The notes under the pieces were generated by a model. The model saw only the letters and a program-made list of their open reading frames with translations. It was not told where the DNA came from and did not search any database. DNA of 64,000 nt from Cyanophora paradoxa (Eukaryota; Glaucocystophyceae; Cyanophorales; Cyanophoraceae), in the NCBI GenBank assembly GCA_004431415.1, contig QPMI01000622.1, positions 62,001-126,000 on the forward strand, given 5' to 3'. A program made the translations under genes and the position numbers. Below, in pieces: positions 23,523 to 34,694 of this stretch. Position 1 is the first letter of the stretch. Each line of letters starts with the position of its first letter.

Positions 23523-26500
23523 ATGACGATCGCGGTGGTGCGCGGTGCGCTCGTCCTGGCTCATTCGCCTAGCCTAGCCTTCCTGGCTCGTTCGCCTACC
23601 TGGCCGGCCGTCGTCCTCCGCTCCGCTCCGTCAGCCCGGCGGCTGGGGCGGGCGTTGTCGGGCGCGCCTAGGCCATGTCGGTCTGCCCTTCCGCCTGCGC
23701 TGCCGCGCGCGCCCTTCTCCGCGTTTGACGTCGCGGTTGCAGGGCGGGCGCCCGCCGGACAAGGGCGCCCGATCGCCGGGCTCCGATCCCGATCCTGACG
23801 CCGACACATGTGGCGTGTGCGGGTGAGGGCGCTCGCCTCTTCCCGCGTGGGGGTTGGGTTCGATCCCGGGGTCATGCAGGAATGCGTCCGGTGGCCACTG
23901 GATCCAGTGCGAAGGCGCGTGCAAGGGCTGGTTTCACTGCAGGTGCGTCTCCCTGCGCGTTGACGTTTGCCCGGCCCGGCGCGCGCCCGGTCTCTGACTG
24001 TCCTCAAAAAAGGTGCGTTAGAGTCTCGGCGAGGGGGGCGGAAGCCATCGAGAGCTGGGTGTGCCCGAAGTGCGGCGAGCTTCCAGCCCGAGCGCCCGTG
24101 AGTGCCCCCCCGCGCCCGACCGCCCGCTCCCCCTCGCCCTCCGATCTCACGCGCTTCGTGCGCAGGCTCCCGATGCTGCAGTTGGAGCCGCTCGGGGTGC
24201 GCAGGCGAGCTCCTCGAGCTCCGGCCAGCGGGGGGCGGCGGCGAGCACCTCTGAGGGGGGCAAGCGGCCCCTCTCGCCCGCGGCGCCGGGCCCCTCCGAC
24301 GTCGACCAGAAAAGGTCCCGTCGGGGCCGGGCCGAAGGCGGTCGGGGCAAGCGGGGGGGCCCGCATGGCGCCCCCGCCGCCGGCGCCGATGATAAACGGG
24401 CTCGGCGGGGCGGCGGCGGCGGCGGCGGCGGCGGCGGAGGAGGAGGAGGTGGCGGCGGCGGCGGCGGAGCGGCGGCGGCGGAGGTGGCGGCGGCGGGGGG
24501 TCGGCGCGAGGGGCGCCGGCTGCGGCGGTTGCAGCGGGCCGATCCCCGCCAACGGGGACGGCGCCGTGCGCTGTGCGGGGCCGCGCGGGCGCGGACGCTG
24601 CGGCGCCGCCCACCACGAGTGTTGCCGCGATCTGGCTCCGTTCAAGGGCGTCGTTGAGCTCCAGCAGCCGGGGCGCTGGCGGGCCCAGCTCGCCGTACCT
24701 GGAGAATCGCAGCCGGCGGTCAGCGATGGTCACCTTTCGCCCGTCGCGGCGGCCAAGGCGTACGACCGCATGGTCATCGCCCTGATCGGCCCCGAGCGGG
24801 CCAAGGAGGAGGGCCGCACGAACTTCCCGCCGTCCGTCTACCTCTGCGAGCCGTTCTTCCGGAACCCTTGGAAGCCGCCGTTGGATGCCAGGGTGCGCAG
24901 AGGGGCGCGCGCGGGTCCCCTTTAGGGTCCCGTTCAACCCCCGCCCTCTCCTCGCCCCCAGGCCAGGCTGCAAGAGGTCCTCGATGCCGTCGCTGCGCTG
25001 GACGCGGAGCGGGCGCGGGGAGAGGAGGAGGCGGTGAAGCGGCGGGCCAAGGCGAGGGGCGACAAGGCGAGGCGGGCGGCGGAGAGGGAGGCCAAGGCGG
25101 AGGCGCGGGGGGCGGGGCGGGGCTCCAACGACGGCGCCCCGCATGACAAGTACAGGGGCGTCAGGCGCTACGCGGAGGTCTCCAGGGTCTACTCCTGGAG
25201 GGCTGAGCACGAGTTCATGGGCCTCACGGTGCTCGCGCCCCCCCTCTCGAGCTCGCATCCTCCCCCGCCGCTGCTGACCTCGGCCCCCCCCCCCCCCCCC
25301 GCGCAGCTGCACCTCGGAACCTTTGGGGCGCCCGTCTCCGCCGCGCGGGCCGTCGATCGCGCGGTCATCGTCCTGCGCGGTGCCGAGGAGGCGAGCTCGA
25401 GGGGGCTCACCAACTTCCCCGTCGCCGGCTACCTCTGCGAGCCCTCCCTGCGGAGGCTCCTCGCCCCAAAGGGGCCCGCCATCGGCTCCCGCCACCCCGA
25501 CATCGTCGCGGCGCGCGCCGGCGGGGGCGGGGGCGGCGGTCCTCCGACGGAGGGCGTCGTGGTGCGTCCCCTCCCTCCCTCCCCTTCTCAGGGGTCCCGG
25601 CGGGTCGTGATTCCTTCGTGATTCCTTTCGCAGCGCGCGGTGCAGGCGGCCGTCGGCGCCCTCCTCGCCGCGAGGCGGCCGGGCGGGGGCGAGAGGGGCC
25701 GCTGGTACTGCCCCTGCTGCCGCCTGGACGCCGGCGCTGCGGCCGTCGCCGCATACATGCGGACGAAGTACAGGCTGTGCGCGCCTCTCGCCCCCGCCCC
25801 CCCTCCGCCGCGCCCGCCCGCTCTCCGTCTGACCGACCGCGCGCCTTCCCCCTGCGGCAGGCGTTTCAAGGCGGAGCACGTGCAGCCCCACATCGCGGCG
25901 GCCGCGGAGCGCACGGGCTACTTCTGGGAGCTGCTGCGCGCCGCGAAGCCCGCCCTCGAGTTCTACGCCAGGGGGGGTCTCCGCGTGAAGCAGGCCTCGG
26001 AATCCGTGCGCCCCCCCCCCCCTCCCCCGTACCCCTGTCTCGTCCCTTCACTCCTTCGAACCCCTGACTCCTTCGAACGGGCGCAGCTCTACCGCCCCGT
26101 CAAGCCCCCCCCACCCTCCTCGAGCCCTCCCTCCCCCTCAAGCTCTCCCGGGCCAGACCCCCCCGGCCCCCCCCGGCTGAAGGTCGTGAAATCCGAGGGG
26201 TGGGATCCCCTCACGAGGCGCCGCTTCGGCGACGGCGCGAGGCACGGCGTCAAGATGTACAGGACGGATCCGCTGGCGGGGTGGGAGAGCGTGCGGGGCG
26301 CCGTCGAGAGCTGCAGTGCGCGGACGTACCCCCCCTCCGACTCCGCGACCCCCTCCTCCCCTCCCCAAAGCCTCACCCTGCACCCCCTCCCTCGCCCCAG
26401 TTGAAGAGGAGGCGAGGGCGGAGGCTGCCCGGAGCGCGGAGGAGCGGGAGGAGGAGCGGAGGGCGGCGGAGGCCGCGGGCGTGTCGAAGGCGGAGCTGAA

Positions 26501-28998
26501 GAGGCGGGAGGCGGCGAGAGCGAAGGCCGAGGCGGCCGAGGCGGCCGAGGCGGCGAAGCCGCGCCTGGCGACGCTCGTGTACGTCCTCCGGCGCTGCTGC
26601 CTCGAGGGCGAGACGAGGGACCGGATCTGGCGGGAGATCGTGGCGGCCGCCATCGTCTACAACGCCTGCATCGGCCTCATCAAGCTCCACCGCTGGGTGC
26701 GTGCCGGACCCTGCCCGCTCAGGCGCGTTGCTGACGCCCCGGCGCGCGCGCTTCGCCGCCCCTGGCCCCCAGATCGTCGACGACCTGAGCCAGAATGCAG
26801 CGCGCAACCTGCTGCATCGTGCCTTCGCCAACGTGCACACCTACACCGGCGACCGCGCGGCCCCTCGGCGCGCTGCCTCGGAGGGGTTGTCCGAGGCGTG
26901 GGCGGGGCTGGCCGAGGAGGTGACGGAGGAGGGCCACTACGACCTCGTCATCGCGGGGCGGGGGGCGATGCTCGCCGAGCTGGGCCCCGAGGAGAGGCGC
27001 TGCTTCCACGGGGCGCTCATGCACACGCGGGAGGCGGCGGCGGACGACGCGCTGCAGGCGGCGAGGGAGCAGATCGCGCGGGGCAAGCCGCTCAAGAACC
27101 TCAAGTGCGGGGATGCCCACTCCCTCACCCCTGAAACCGATTCCCCCCTTAATGTTCTCGCGCGCAGGGATCGCAGCCTGCGGAGGCGGCAGTGCTCCGT
27201 CGTCGTCAAGTCGGGCGACTACAACAGGGGTCTCGGGGCCCACTGGGGCTTCCTCAAGATGCTCCCCACGCACGACGGGCCCCTGCCGTCCGCGATCGAG
27301 CACGACGCGCGGCTCGTCCTGAAGCCGAGCGGGAGCGTGTGGTGCGTGTCAACTTCCCACTCCTTCCCAAACCCCTCCTTTCGCTTCGCTCTCGTTGAGC
27401 GTGGGGAGCGTCGCAGGTTCTGCATCCCCGTCGAGATGGAGAAGGCGCGCGCGGCCCGCACGACGAGGGTCATGGCGCGGACCTTGCCGGCGGAGGGCGA
27501 CTGCGAGGCGAAGACGACGGTGGCCCGCACCGTGCCGGCGACCTCTCGCCGGCGGAGCCCCAGGGACCCGGCGGGCGACGGGGGCGACCGCGAGTCCGAG
27601 CTGGCCCGCGAGGCCTGGCTGGAGCTCCGCGGCAAGTCCCTCGTCGCCGTCGACCCGGGCTCCCGCAAGCACATCTCCTGCTTCTGCCCGGACGGGCGGG
27701 CCTTCGAGGTGCGGTGGTCTCGCCTTCTCCCCCTTTGTCGTCCATCCGACGACGCCCCTCCCCCGCGCAGTTCGGTGCTGGTCTGTCTCACGCACGGGAG
27801 CCCGCACTGAGGCGGGCGGCGGCGCTCATGGCCAAGTCGGAGCTGAAGCCGGGCCCCGCTGCGTGCGCCCCCCCTCCCTCCTTCCTCCCTCCCTCCCTCC
27901 GCGCTCCCTCCCTCCCTCAATCGGTTTGCCAGGGGCGGGTCGGCCCCGCTCAGCGCTCGCACGCGCCGCCGGCTGCGGAAGAAGGCGCTCCGGTTGATCG
28001 AGCACGAGCGCAACGTGGGGCTGGACGCCCTGCGCGTCATCGCGCGGTGCGCCCCCCTGAGTGCTGCAGCCTCTGCGTGGCCTCTGCGGTTGACACCCCC
28101 CTCAGGTTCCTCGTGGAGAACTTCGACTACATCATCATCCCGGAGTTCCGCACGAGCGAGATGGTGCGCTAGCGCGATCGGCGTCGGCCCTCCGTAGGCA
28201 ATGGGCGGCAGGTCCGGCGCAAGGGGCGGATTCTCGGGGCCGCCGCTGCGCGCCAGCTGCTCTACTGCCGCCACTATGAGTGAGAGCGGCTGATTCTGGT
28301 TCTGGTTCGGGGGGGCTCACTGCTCGCCCGTCGCCCTCCACAGGTTCCGCTGCATCCTGCAGCAGGCCGCCCTGCACCGCCCGGAGTGCACGGTGCTCCT
28401 CGTCTCCGAGCACTACACCTCCAAGACCTGCGGGGCGTGCGGGTGTCTCCACACGGAGCTCGGCGCGGACGAGACGTTCCGCTGCCCGAGCTGCCCGGCG
28501 GAGATGGACCGGGACCTCCAGGCCGCCAGGTGAGTGAATTGACTAGTCGTGGCAACCTCCGCTAGAATCGTAATCGCAACCTCCGCTATAGCTGAACCAG
28601 TAGAATCGTAATCGCAACCTCCGCTCCTTAAATCGTAATCGCAACCTCCTTAAATCGCGATCGTAATCGCAACCTCCGCTAGAATCGTAATCGCAACCTC
28701 TGCTAGAATCGCAATTGAATCGTAATCGCAACCTCCGCTATATCTGAACCAGTAGAATCGTAATCGCAACCTCCGCTCCTTAAATCGTAATCGCAACCTG
28801 ACCGTCTGTAATCGCAGGAACATCCTCCTGAGGTTCCTCTCGGGCGTGGACGCGGGGCTCCGCCTCAAGCCCCTTCTGCTGGCCGGCTCCGGCCCGCTGC
28901 GGGCCGCCCCTGCGGCCGCCCCCGCCCCCCAAGCTGCGGCGCAGTCCGCGTCGATCGCTGCTCGTAGGCAGCTCGCTACGCCGGCCTCGTCGTCGTAG
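23523..28998 (+). CDS. PHD-AP2-AP2-Fanzor: RNA-guided-type RuvC nuclease with chromatin/DNA-binding N-terminus
   Basis: Fanzors are eukaryotic relatives of transposon TnpB, RNA-guided DNA nucleases. A continuous set of about 15 exons reads: a PHD finger (exons about 23743-23822, 23880-23942 and 24013-24097; 'DTCGVCG', 'HWIQCEGACKGWFHC', 'SWVCPKCGE'); a basic Ser/Gly linker with KRPLSP and KRSRRGR, likely NLS; a Cys/His cluster 'CGGCSGPI...HHECC'; AP2 domain 1 (about 24640-24890, 'GRWRAQLAV', 'AAAKAYDRM', 'RTNFPPSVYLCEPF'); AP2 domain 2 (about 25143-25470, 'DKYRGVRRY', 'LHLGTFGAPVSAARAVDRA', 'LTNFPVAGYLCEPS'); a CPCC motif; a Lys/Glu coiled coil (about 26405-26560). The nuclease core has RuvC-I 'SLVAVDPGSRKHI' (about 27637-27675), RuvC-II 'FDYIIIPEFRTSEMV' (about 28121-28166), zinc ribbon 'TSKTCGACG' and 'FRCPSCP', then RuvC-III 'DRDLQAARN'. 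It ends at TAG 28996-28998. The start codon is uncertain; PHD-to-core continuity is inferred from compatible splice sites and lack of any intervening gene end. Confidence 0.75.
24412..24505. repeat. GGC trinucleotide repeat
   Basis: A run of GGC/GGA/GCG triplets in the linker before AP2 domain 1, coding poly-Gly, poly-Ala or poly-Arg depending on frame. The true frame changes somewhere around this tract, either by a small intron or by repeat-length error. Confidence 0.7.
28532..28817 (+). repeat. Last Fanzor intron filled with a TCGTAATCGCAACCTC minisatellite
   Basis: The intron separates 'DRDLQAAR' from 'NILLRFL', with donor GTGAGTGAATTG and acceptor GTCTGTAATCGCAG. It holds about nine copies of AATCGTAATCGCAACCTC with spacers CGCTAGA, CGCTCCTTA or CGCTATAGCTGAACCAGTAG, the last spacer occurring twice in one order (near 28581 and 28738). 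The acceptor itself is formed from the repeat core. The reverse complement, GAGGTTGCGATTACGA, recurs in the 18 kb array. Confidence 0.9.
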
Positions 28999-29757
28999 TT
29001 TGGGCAGGATAGGGGGACCGCGTACCCCCCTACAGCGGGCCCTGCCTGCGTTGCTCGCAGGCTTGTCGCCCCCGTAGGTAGCACAGACCCAGCTCAAGCT
29101 CCTGCGATGTCCGCAGCTAGCATGCCTGTGTTATCAATGCGCTGCTCGAGAGATGCATACCCCCTTCGAAACACTTCTGCGTCCGTGTACCCCCAATGGT
29201 GACGGTGACGCAGCGAACCAATTGGACCAAATTTTCACCGAACAGACTGTGGTAAACCTGAACAGATCATGATCGGTTGGGGTTGGGTCAAGTAAAGCCG
29301 TTTGAACTTACGGAGCTCGCAGCTTTATCCTCCACGCGTCTCAGCCGCGTCTGCAAGCAGGTCGATCCAGCAAAAACTGCAAGTCTGCAAAGCGTTGCTC
29401 CCTGCGGCGAGGCGTCCTCTCTTCGAAGGCTTGCCCAGCACCCCCCACGCGTACGGTGCGCCGAACTGGCTACGTCCAGACCCGATATCCGACAGGCCGA
29501 CGCCCGATGCGCTGTGACGCGGGCCCTCTTTGGTCGCGCCGTCGAGCGAAGAGCACGTCCGGCACACGAGCACTCCTTCCCTGACACGTCTCCTTCGTCG
29601 CAGATCCGTCAGCGCCCGCTCCTCGCCCCGGACCACCAGGTCAGTTGCAGCCGCCCATTTGGGCGCGTCCGCGCGCCTCTCCGGTCTTTCCGCCGACGAC
29701 CGGCGCAGACCTCAAGGCACCCGTATATTTGAAGTGCAGCAGAAACAGCGCGGCGAG
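28999..29757. other. Intergenic, Fanzor 3' side and flavin-reductase leader
   Basis: No convincing exon. Fanzor guide RNAs usually overlap or follow the 3' end of the gene, so this is where one would lie, but I see no defined hairpin or boundary motif. The open frame from 29530 in phase with the next gene's ATG is probably 5' UTR. Confidence 0.35.
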
Positions 29758-31214
29758 ATGGCCACCGCAGTGCCGCCCGTTACTGTGAACAACGAGCCGG
29801 TCAAGGCTCCCGCGTCCGGCGAGTCCCTCACGGCGACTGGCAGCAGCCCGCCGCCCCAGAAGCTCGTGCGTCGCTGCGCTGTCGACGTCGACGCCCGCCG
29901 CGTCGACGGGCCCGCGCCTGCGGGGTTCGCTGACAGGAGCCGGGGCCCGGCCTTGGCGCGTGCGCAGGTCACGAGCGTGCCGACGGTGCAGGCGCTCAAG
30001 GACGTCTTCCGCTCCGTCCCGCTCCCCGTGACCGTCGTCGCCGTCGCCGCCACGCCCGAGTCCCACAACATGCCCTTCGGGTGCGCTCCGGGCGCGCCCT
30101 CGCCTCGCGATCGCCTCCCGGCGGGCGGGGCCAACGGGCGGGGCAGGATGACGGCGAACTCGGTGGCTGCCTGCTCGATGGAGCCGCCCCGCATCTCCCT
30201 CAACATCATGAAGGCCCGCCCCGCGCCCGCGCCCCGCCCCCCCGCGCCACGACTCGAGGCGGCACGCGCAGGGCTCGATGATGCACAAGCTCATGTGCGA
30301 GGTCCCCGAGGAGCGCCGCCTCCCCTTCGTCGTCCACGTCCTCGCCCCCGAGCAGGAGGCCCTCGCCGGCAAATTCGCCTGTCCGCCCCCGCCCGCCCGC
30401 CCCGCTCCGACCCGCCCGCCGCTCACGCGCGTCCTGCGCCGGCGCAGTCCACAAGCCGGGGGAGCCTTCGCAGTTCGACGCGGTGCCGCACGAGCTGGAC
30501 CCCGAGACGGGGGTGCCGATGCTCTCGGAGGCGTGGTCCCTCTTCAAGTGCACCCTCCTCCGCGTCATCGACGCCGGCGACCACTCCCTCGTCGTCGCCG
30601 ACGTCACCAAAACCATCCGCGCCCAGTCCCGCTCCCCCGTGCCCCACGCCTTCCCCGCCATCTGGCACGCCGGCCACACCCAGGAGCCCACGGCCGTGTG
30701 CGGGGCGGCCCCCAAGCCGCTGCCGCAGGTGGAGTGCGGGTTCGCGACGGTGGCGCACCGGCTGCCGCGGCCGGCGGTGGCGATCACGACGCAGGAGGCG
30801 TGCGCGATGTCGGACGCCTTCCGCCTCCTCTCCCTCACCCCGCCCCTCTTCTCCTTCACCATCAAGAAGAGCAACGCCACGCACGAGTCCCTCGCCCAGG
30901 CCGGCGCCCCCTTCCTCCTCCGCATGCTCGGCGGCGCCAAGGGCATGGGCGGCTCCCTCGCGGACGCCTCGTGCCGCGTGCTCGAGGCGCACGACGTCGG
31001 CGACGCCTCGCTCATCGTCTCCGAGCCGATGCTCCTCTCCACCATGGCCCCCACCCCCGCCGACCGGGCCGCCGGGGCCATGATGGCCTACGGCCACCGC
31101 GACACGCCCAACTTCTGCTCCGCGAGCCCCACGCCCCCGGCCCCCGCCGCCCCCGCCCCCGCCCCCGCTCCGCCCGCCACCCAGCAGCCGGCCGCCCCCA
31201 CCGCCTCCGCCTGA
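29758..31214 (+). CDS. Tandem flavin-reductase-like (FMN split-barrel) protein
   Basis: Start MATAVPPVTVNNEPV at 29758; splicing follows 'SSPPPQKL'. Domain 1: 'VQALKDVFRSVPLPVTVVAV', 'NMPFG', then after an intron 'MTANSVAACSMEPPRISLNI' (the typical 'T.NS..s.s..PP.....' loop that binds flavin), 'SMMHKLM', 'LPFVVHVLAPEQEALAGKFA' and 'SLFKCTLLRVIDAGDHSLVV'. Domain 2, in one long exon from about 30465, repeats the order: 'VAHRLPRPAVAITTQEA', 'RLLSLTPPLFSFTIKKSN', 'HDVGDASLIVSEP'. It ends in an Ala/Pro tail. One intron near 30211 has a GC donor. The family binds FMN or FAD and reduces flavin or acts on flavin-dependent substrates; the partner is unknown. Confidence 0.7.
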
Positions 31215-31956
31215 GCTCCTCGCCAATCTCTCGCCGGCGGCCGGCGCCCGACCCTCCGCTGTATGTATGTATTTCCGCAGTTTTTCCGCCCTAGCCTTCG
31301 AAGCCATCACGCAGTATCATATGCTTTTATGAAAAGTACCCAGCCTGGCAGCGCCAGCGCAGGCGGATGTAGAGGCGTCCTTTCTTTTCGAAGAGCGCTG
31401 CAGTTGTTCAACATTGAACATTCGTATTCATTATTAGCACCCCGGCCCGCAGAATATTAATACCGAATTTGGAAAGCACGCTAATATTGACCGTTATGTA
31501 GTTTATAACCCCTAGGCTTGTGAAAGCTCTCTATAGCTAGTTCTTTTTCGCAGCAGTAGCAACTGTAAGACGCAGTGCACCAACTGCGCTTGTCATTCAT
31601 AGTTGCCAGTGAATGTGAGATGTCAATAGTGTCATTCCAATGGATTCGAATTCGCGACCCGCGCAAGCGCTGTCAGGCTTGACTCAGTGAGGCCGGCGGC
31701 CTGCAGCTGGCCAGTCACTGAGTGGGTGGCAGGAGGCGCCGCCGCCGCCTCCGCGCCAGTGTCCATTACAATCGGGATGGCAGTCTAGATCTGCCGGCAT
31801 GTTCACGCCGGGTGCGCCGGCTGGAAGGGCCGCAGGGGCGACGAGCTCGAGGGGCAGGGCGGGGCGCGTGCCGGCCCCTGCGGAGCTGCCGCCGGGGCAG
31901 AGGCGAAGGGGAGGCGAGGCGGGGCGGTGGGGAGGGCGCGGCGCCGGGCCCGGGGA
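31215..31956. other. Convergent intergenic region
   Basis: AT-rich 3' flank (about 31270-31700) followed by GC-rich sequence that is probably the 3' UTR of the RBR gene. CAGTGA and TCAGTGAG repeats near 31684-31720. No exon seen. Confidence 0.45.
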
Positions 31957-34694
31957 TCAGTCGTCGGAGTGCTGGCGGCAGCCGGCGCCGGTGAAGTGCG
32001 CCGCCGTCCGCTGCACCCGCGCCCCGCACGTGTAGCAGTACCCTGCCCCCCACGCCCCTTAGCGCCCGGCCGGAAGGCGGGTGCGGAGCGGGGCGGGGGG
32101 GCGGGCCGTGGCGGCAGTAGAGGCAGCGGATGTGGTTGTTCTGGTCGACCTTCGGATTGAAGCGGTTGCAGACGGGGCAGACGCGGCCGCGCGGCAGCTG
32201 GTCGCCCCGCCGCGGCACCCCCACGTTCATGATCGCCCGGTTCTGCGCTCACCCAGAGCGTCGGCGCCGGCAGCCGCGCCGCCGGCCAAGGGGCGCGCGG
32301 GGGGCGGCGCGCGGGGCGGGGCACCATGGCGTTCATCTGGGCGTTCCAGCCTGCGCGGAGGGCGGCCGGTCGGGGGCCGCTGGGGCGAGAGCAGCGCGGG
32401 GCGGGGCGGGGCGGAGCGGGCGCACGGTTGATCTCCTCCTGGTCGAACATAACGCACGAGCCTGGGGAAGGGAGAATCGCGTCCGGGAGCGGGGCGGGAA
32501 GGGAGAGTCGCGGTCGCCGGCCCCCGCACCGTCCCCGAAGTGATCGTAGCCGTCGATGATCTGGTTGCACTTCCTGCGCCCGAGCCGCTCGGCCGGCGGG
32601 ATGGGGCGGGGCGGGCGGGGCAATGCGGGCGGGGCGCGCCAGCAGAAGAACTTGTTGCAGTTGAAGCAGGTCATCTTGTTACAGCCCTCGGTCTTCTCGA
32701 TCGGCTGCGGGGGCCTCGGCGGGGGCGGCGGGGCGGGGCGGGGCGGGCGGGCGCGGGGCGCGGGGCGCACGAACTGGCAGTTGGGGCACTGGCGGACGCC
32801 GATCTGGGCCATGTACTTGCGCGTGCTGGGCGGCGCGTGAGGCGGGGCGGCTCGGGCGGGGCCGGGGCGGGCGGGCGGGGCGGACAGGAGCTCTTGGTAG
32901 AGTGCGAGCTCGCGCCGCCGCTGCTCCGCCGCGTCCTTCCCCACCGCCGACGCCCTGCGCGCCCCCGCTCACGCCTGCGCGGCGGCCAAGGCGGGGCGGG
33001 GCGCGGCGCACCCTCCTTGCGGCGGCGCTCGACGGCGGCGAGGCGCTGCTCCGTGCTCATGCACGCCCCCGCGTGCCACGCTGCCCGCCACCTCAGAGGG
33101 GCCCCAGCGGCCCCGCGGGGCGGGGCGGGGCGCGCCGTCGTGGCAGAGGGTGCAGAAGGCGAAGAAGCAGCGCGTGCAGCGGCCGCTGTTCCCCGTCTCC
33201 TCGATCACGGGCGTCCGCGTGCCCTGCTCCTCGCAGCGGGGGCAGTAGACCTGTGTGGGCCCCGTCGCGCCGGCGAGCGGGGATCGCGGCGGCGAGCAGG
33301 GGCGGGCGGCGGGGGCGCGCCATGTCGCCGAGGGCGTCGATGGTCTTCTCCAGCATCACCTGCCGCCCCGCCCCCCGCCCCCTCAGCCCGAGCCCCAGCG
33401 GTTCGGGCGGGGCCGGCGGGGCCGGCGGGGCGCGCCTCCTCGTACTTGGCGAAGGTGGCGCCGTCCACGAGCGCCTTCACCATCCACGGCGGCAGCGGCT
33501 CCCGGCACTGCACCCCCGCCCAGCCCCGCCCGCTCGCCCGCTGGGGACGGAGAGGGGCGGGGGAGGGTCCACCTTGCCCTCCGGGTCGGGGCAGCGGAGC
33601 TTGAACACGGCGCTCTCCTGCGCGCCGCGCGGTGGGCGAGCGGGCGAGCCGGCGAGCGGCCGGGGCGCGCACGCCGATGAAGAGGTTGCAGAGGTGGGCG
33701 AGGCAGTCGTTGCAGGCGACGTGCCGGCACGGCAGCCGCTTGCACACCCGCCCGGGCTTCTCCTCCATGCACACTGCCGGCACCGGCGAGTCAGGGGCGG
33801 GGCGGGGCTCGGGGGGTGGCGGGGGCCGGGGACCGGGGCAGCGCTGCTCGACGCGCTCGAAGAGGGCGTTCTCGCGCTCGACGCTGTGGCGCAGCAGCTG
33901 CAGCATCGCCGCCTGCACGCTGCCCCCGCACTCGCTGTCCACCCGCTCGTCGTCCTCCTCCCCGTCCCCCTCCGGCGCTGCCGCGATGCGGAGCAGGATC
34001 TCCGCGGGGCGCGCGTCGAGGAAGGCGAGGGACTCGGACTTGAGCCACTCCGCCCACTCGAAGACGACGGGCGCGCCGGGCACGAAGAGCGCGTCCAGCC
34101 GCGCCGCGAGCCGCCGCAGGTCGCCCCGCGTCAGCCAGCTTGCGCTCAGCTCCAGCGACGGCGCTGCACCGGCCCCCTCGGCGCACGGCGGCGCGGCGGC
34201 GCGCGGAACGCACGGGCGGTCGCCGGGTACTCGGGGCCGAACTCGACCGTGAGGCGGATCTGCGGCGCGGCCGGGGGCCGGTCGGAGGGCGCCGCCGGCT
34301 CGCGCGAGGCGCCGGGCGCACGGGGGCGAGGTGCTGCACTGTCAGGATCGCCCCGCTGCTCGCCGTCCTCTCGATGCCCGGCCCGGGCCTCAAGTCGCCC
34401 GAAGCGGTCGAGGGACCGGCCCCGGTCGAGGGGCCCGCTTGCGAGGGCCCCGCGCGAGAGGCGAGCGCGTCGCCGGGCACTCGGAGCGTCAGCGGCTTGG
34501 ATGGATCGCCTCGGTCCACGCTGCAGAGGATCTGCGATCCAGCGTGAGCGCACTCGTGGGGGTGTAGCGCTCCGGCGTGCCTGGAAGCGGAAGGGATCGC
34601 CCTCCGACAGCGGGACATAGTCGTCGCCATAGATGCTCTCGAGGACCTGCACTTCGTCGCGCTGCGCCTCTAACGTCTCGGCGGACGCGGGCAT
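31957..34694 (-). CDS. RBR-type E3 ubiquitin ligase, RNF14-like
   Basis: Order on the minus strand: RWD domain from the start [19 protein letters not shown] with '[10 protein letters not shown]' (34600-34694) and '[16 protein letters not shown]' (about 34220); a helical spacer '[10 protein letters not shown]'; RING1 with '[17 protein letters not shown]' (about 33690-33760) and '[16 protein letters not shown]' (about 33460-33510); the IBR with '[16 protein letters not shown]' (about 33140-33200); then 'VRQCPNCQF' and the Rcat '[14 protein letters not shown]' with 'KFFCW' (about 32640-32700). The first Cys in GCNKMTC is the expected thioester cysteine. A further Cys-rich tail reads '[11 protein letters not shown]' and 'HIRCLYC', ending '[13 protein letters not shown]'. 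RNF14 in other eukaryotes ubiquitinates stalled-ribosome factors; substrate here is unknown. Confidence 0.8.

Noticed and set aside
28532-28817. CRISPR-like array (regular repeats beside a TnpB-type nuclease)
   Set aside because: Spacers are short, repeated and not unique, copies are irregular, and the array is inside an intron of a eukaryotic gene. It is a minisatellite.
23523-28998. Bacterial TnpB contamination
   Set aside because: The gene has many spliceosomal introns in the same style as its neighbours and carries PHD and AP2 domains.
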